A program made the position numbers and the translations under genes. DNA of 7,061 nt from Bdellovibrionales bacterium (lineage in GTDB: Bacteria; Bdellovibrionota; Bdellovibrionia; Bdellovibrionales; UBA1609), in contig JAPKGD010000087.1 in assembly GCA_026648125.1 (NCBI GenBank), positions 1 to 7,061 of the forward strand. The letters are read 5' to 3'. This document shows, piece by piece, positions 5,958 to 7,061 of this stretch. A model generated the notes under the pieces. It was not told the DNA's origin, ran no database searches, and worked only from the letters and a program-made list of their open reading frames with translations. Position 1 is the stretch's first letter. Every line of letters begins with the position of its first letter.

Positions 5958-7061
5958 CTAAAGCGTCTGTAAAAAGACAATGAGAGAGCGCTTTTCGTCA
6001 GAGGTTAGGGTTTCTTTTCCATTTCGAGTTAGTATTCCTACATCATGTCCCCTATTACTCAGACCTGGTCGACGGGTATCGAAGTAATAGTCCTTTGATT
6101 CCCGCCAATGAGAAGGAACCGCCTCACCTAATGGATATCCATTGCATTCGAAATCAAAATCTTTTTGTTGATCTCTTGGTTCACCCGCCCAGTAGGTTTG
6201 AGGTCGCTCACCTTCACTGCTCAAAACCGCACAAAGTGATGGAGCCGAGTTATTGTGAAAATAGGGCCAGCGGGCCCAAATTCCCACAAGAGGAGGCGGA
6301 ACATAACCTTCGCTAACAACCAAGCGAACCCCATTGCTTTTTGATATAGCTAATTCATTAAGGCGAAGAAGACTCTCCATTCCAGCGCGACGAGTGGAAT
6401 CTGTTCCGACATTGATGACTGGTGTCTGGGATTTATAAATTACTTTGGTTGTTTTTAGTTTTTCGACAAGACTCATCTGGTCCGCCTCGGGGAGGTCCCA
6501 GGCCTTTTGGTATTGTCCATGACATTTTGCACACGCCCTTTGATAAACCACCTGGCCTTGCCTAGCTCGTTCGAGATCAAATCTCTCCGCTGGAAAAAAA
6601 TCGGTCATGCGTGGTGCTTCAGATGAAAAGACTGCGGTGGTTAGCTCGGTTATTACATTAACGTTTTCTTTTAACCACTGACCAAGTTCTCTAAGATCCG
6701 TTCCTCTTCCAATTTCGTTCCACAAAAGATTCGTGACGATAGGATTTCCACTCACCACAGCGCCGTCCGACAGCCATCGATTCTTATATTTTACATTCCA
6801 CCAAACCGCAGGTTTACTATCAGCTGGCATTGTCGCGAGCACTTCTTCATCTGGGCTGATGGACTTAAAAAAGTCCTTACTCGCATGTTCATCCCGCTTT
6901 CTCCTGGCCAATGAAAGGGCGACATGGGCAAGGGAAGTGTCTAAGCCAAGCTGTTCGGGGCGCTTACTCTGAACTGAGCGCATGTTATGTCGCGTTCTTT
7001 GATACAAGAGTCTCTCGCCCTCATCCGCGCCGATCGCCATGGCAAAAAATGGAGACGGTAC
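5958..7061 (-). CDS. c-type cytochrome, RoxA / di-haem peroxidase-like, C-terminal part (5' end outside window)
   Basis: The frame is open through the window edge, so this is the 3' part (367 codons) of a longer gene; the ATG at 7040 is probably internal. Counting from that ATG, a haem c site CAKCH is at C170, C173 and H174. Before it, MPADSKPAVWWNVKYKNRWL (71-90) resembles the PxWWxxKyK segment of RoxA-like cytochromes. After it come GIWARWPYFHNNSAPSLC (253-270), FDFECNGYPLG (295-305) and a C-terminal GLSNRGHDVG (326-335) with H332, close to the usual C-terminal GH segment where a haem ligand is expected. A second CxxCH would be expected in the missing N-terminal part. Members are periplasmic oxygenases (rubber-cleaving RoxA) or peroxidase-like di-haem proteins; which one applies cannot be told from this fragment. 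It is 57 nt upstream of the hydrolase gene in the same direction, so it may or may not share its transcript. Confidence 0.85.
   Translation of the reverse strand, partial: VPSPFFAMAIGADEGERLLYQRTRHNMRSVQSKRPEQLGLDTSLAHVALSLARRKRDEHASKDFFKSISPDEEVLATMPADSKPAVWWNVKYKNRWLSDGAVVSGNPIVTNLLWNEIGRGTDLRELGQWLKENVNVITELTTAVFSSEAPRMTDFFPAERFDLERARQGQVVYQRACAKCHGQYQKAWDLPEADQMSLVEKLKTTKVIYKSQTPVINVGTDSTRRAGMESLLRLNELAISKSNGVRLVVSEGYVPPPLVGIWARWPYFHNNSAPSLCAVLSSEGERPQTYWAGEPRDQQKDFDFECNGYPLGEAVPSHWRESKDYYFDTRRPGLSNRGHDVGILTRNGKETLTSDEKRSLIVFLQTL

Overview
The window looks like part of a bacterial chromosome with moderate GC content. It probably comes from Bdellovibrionota or another delta-proteobacterium-like predatory or soil lineage. 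This rests on the type of proteins present (a twitch-type radical SAM enzyme, an SxtJ-type membrane protein, a RoxA-like cytochrome) and on the dense, mixed-start gene packing. It is an inference, not a taxonomic assignment. No rRNA, tRNA, mobile element, CRISPR array or long repeat was seen.

Left side, plus strand (1-1470): a possible C-terminal tail of an upstream gene ends at 57. It is followed by a 458-residue secreted or envelope protein of unknown function (94-1470), with a clear signal peptide, an alpha/beta-looking N-terminal region and a glycine-rich hydrophobic C-terminal half.

Right side, minus strand (7061 down to 1467): five genes read in one direction. First comes the C-terminal part of a c-type cytochrome related to the RoxA / di-haem peroxidase-like group, cut by the window edge. 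After 57 bases comes a tight run of four genes: a signal-peptide-bearing dienelactone hydrolase-family protein, a NodU/CmcH/TobZ-type O-carbamoyltransferase, a small SxtJ-type membrane protein, and a radical SAM enzyme. Junctions are 3 nt apart, 14 nt overlapping and at most 5 nt apart, so these four are very probably one operon. The radical SAM gene meets the plus-strand gene tail to tail, and their two TAG stops share the palindrome CTAG.

The most interesting part is the carbamoyltransferase-SxtJ-radical SAM cassette. The radical SAM protein has exactly seven cysteines. Three form the canonical CxxxCxxC. The other four lie N-terminal to it, as expected for one auxiliary Fe-S cluster in a permuted twitch-like domain. 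The cassette looks like a small-molecule or envelope-component modification system with an unknown acceptor: no acceptor-building enzyme or obvious peptide precursor is visible here. Three of the four operon genes appear to use non-ATG starts (GTG, TTG, TTG), and two of these starts are uncertain.
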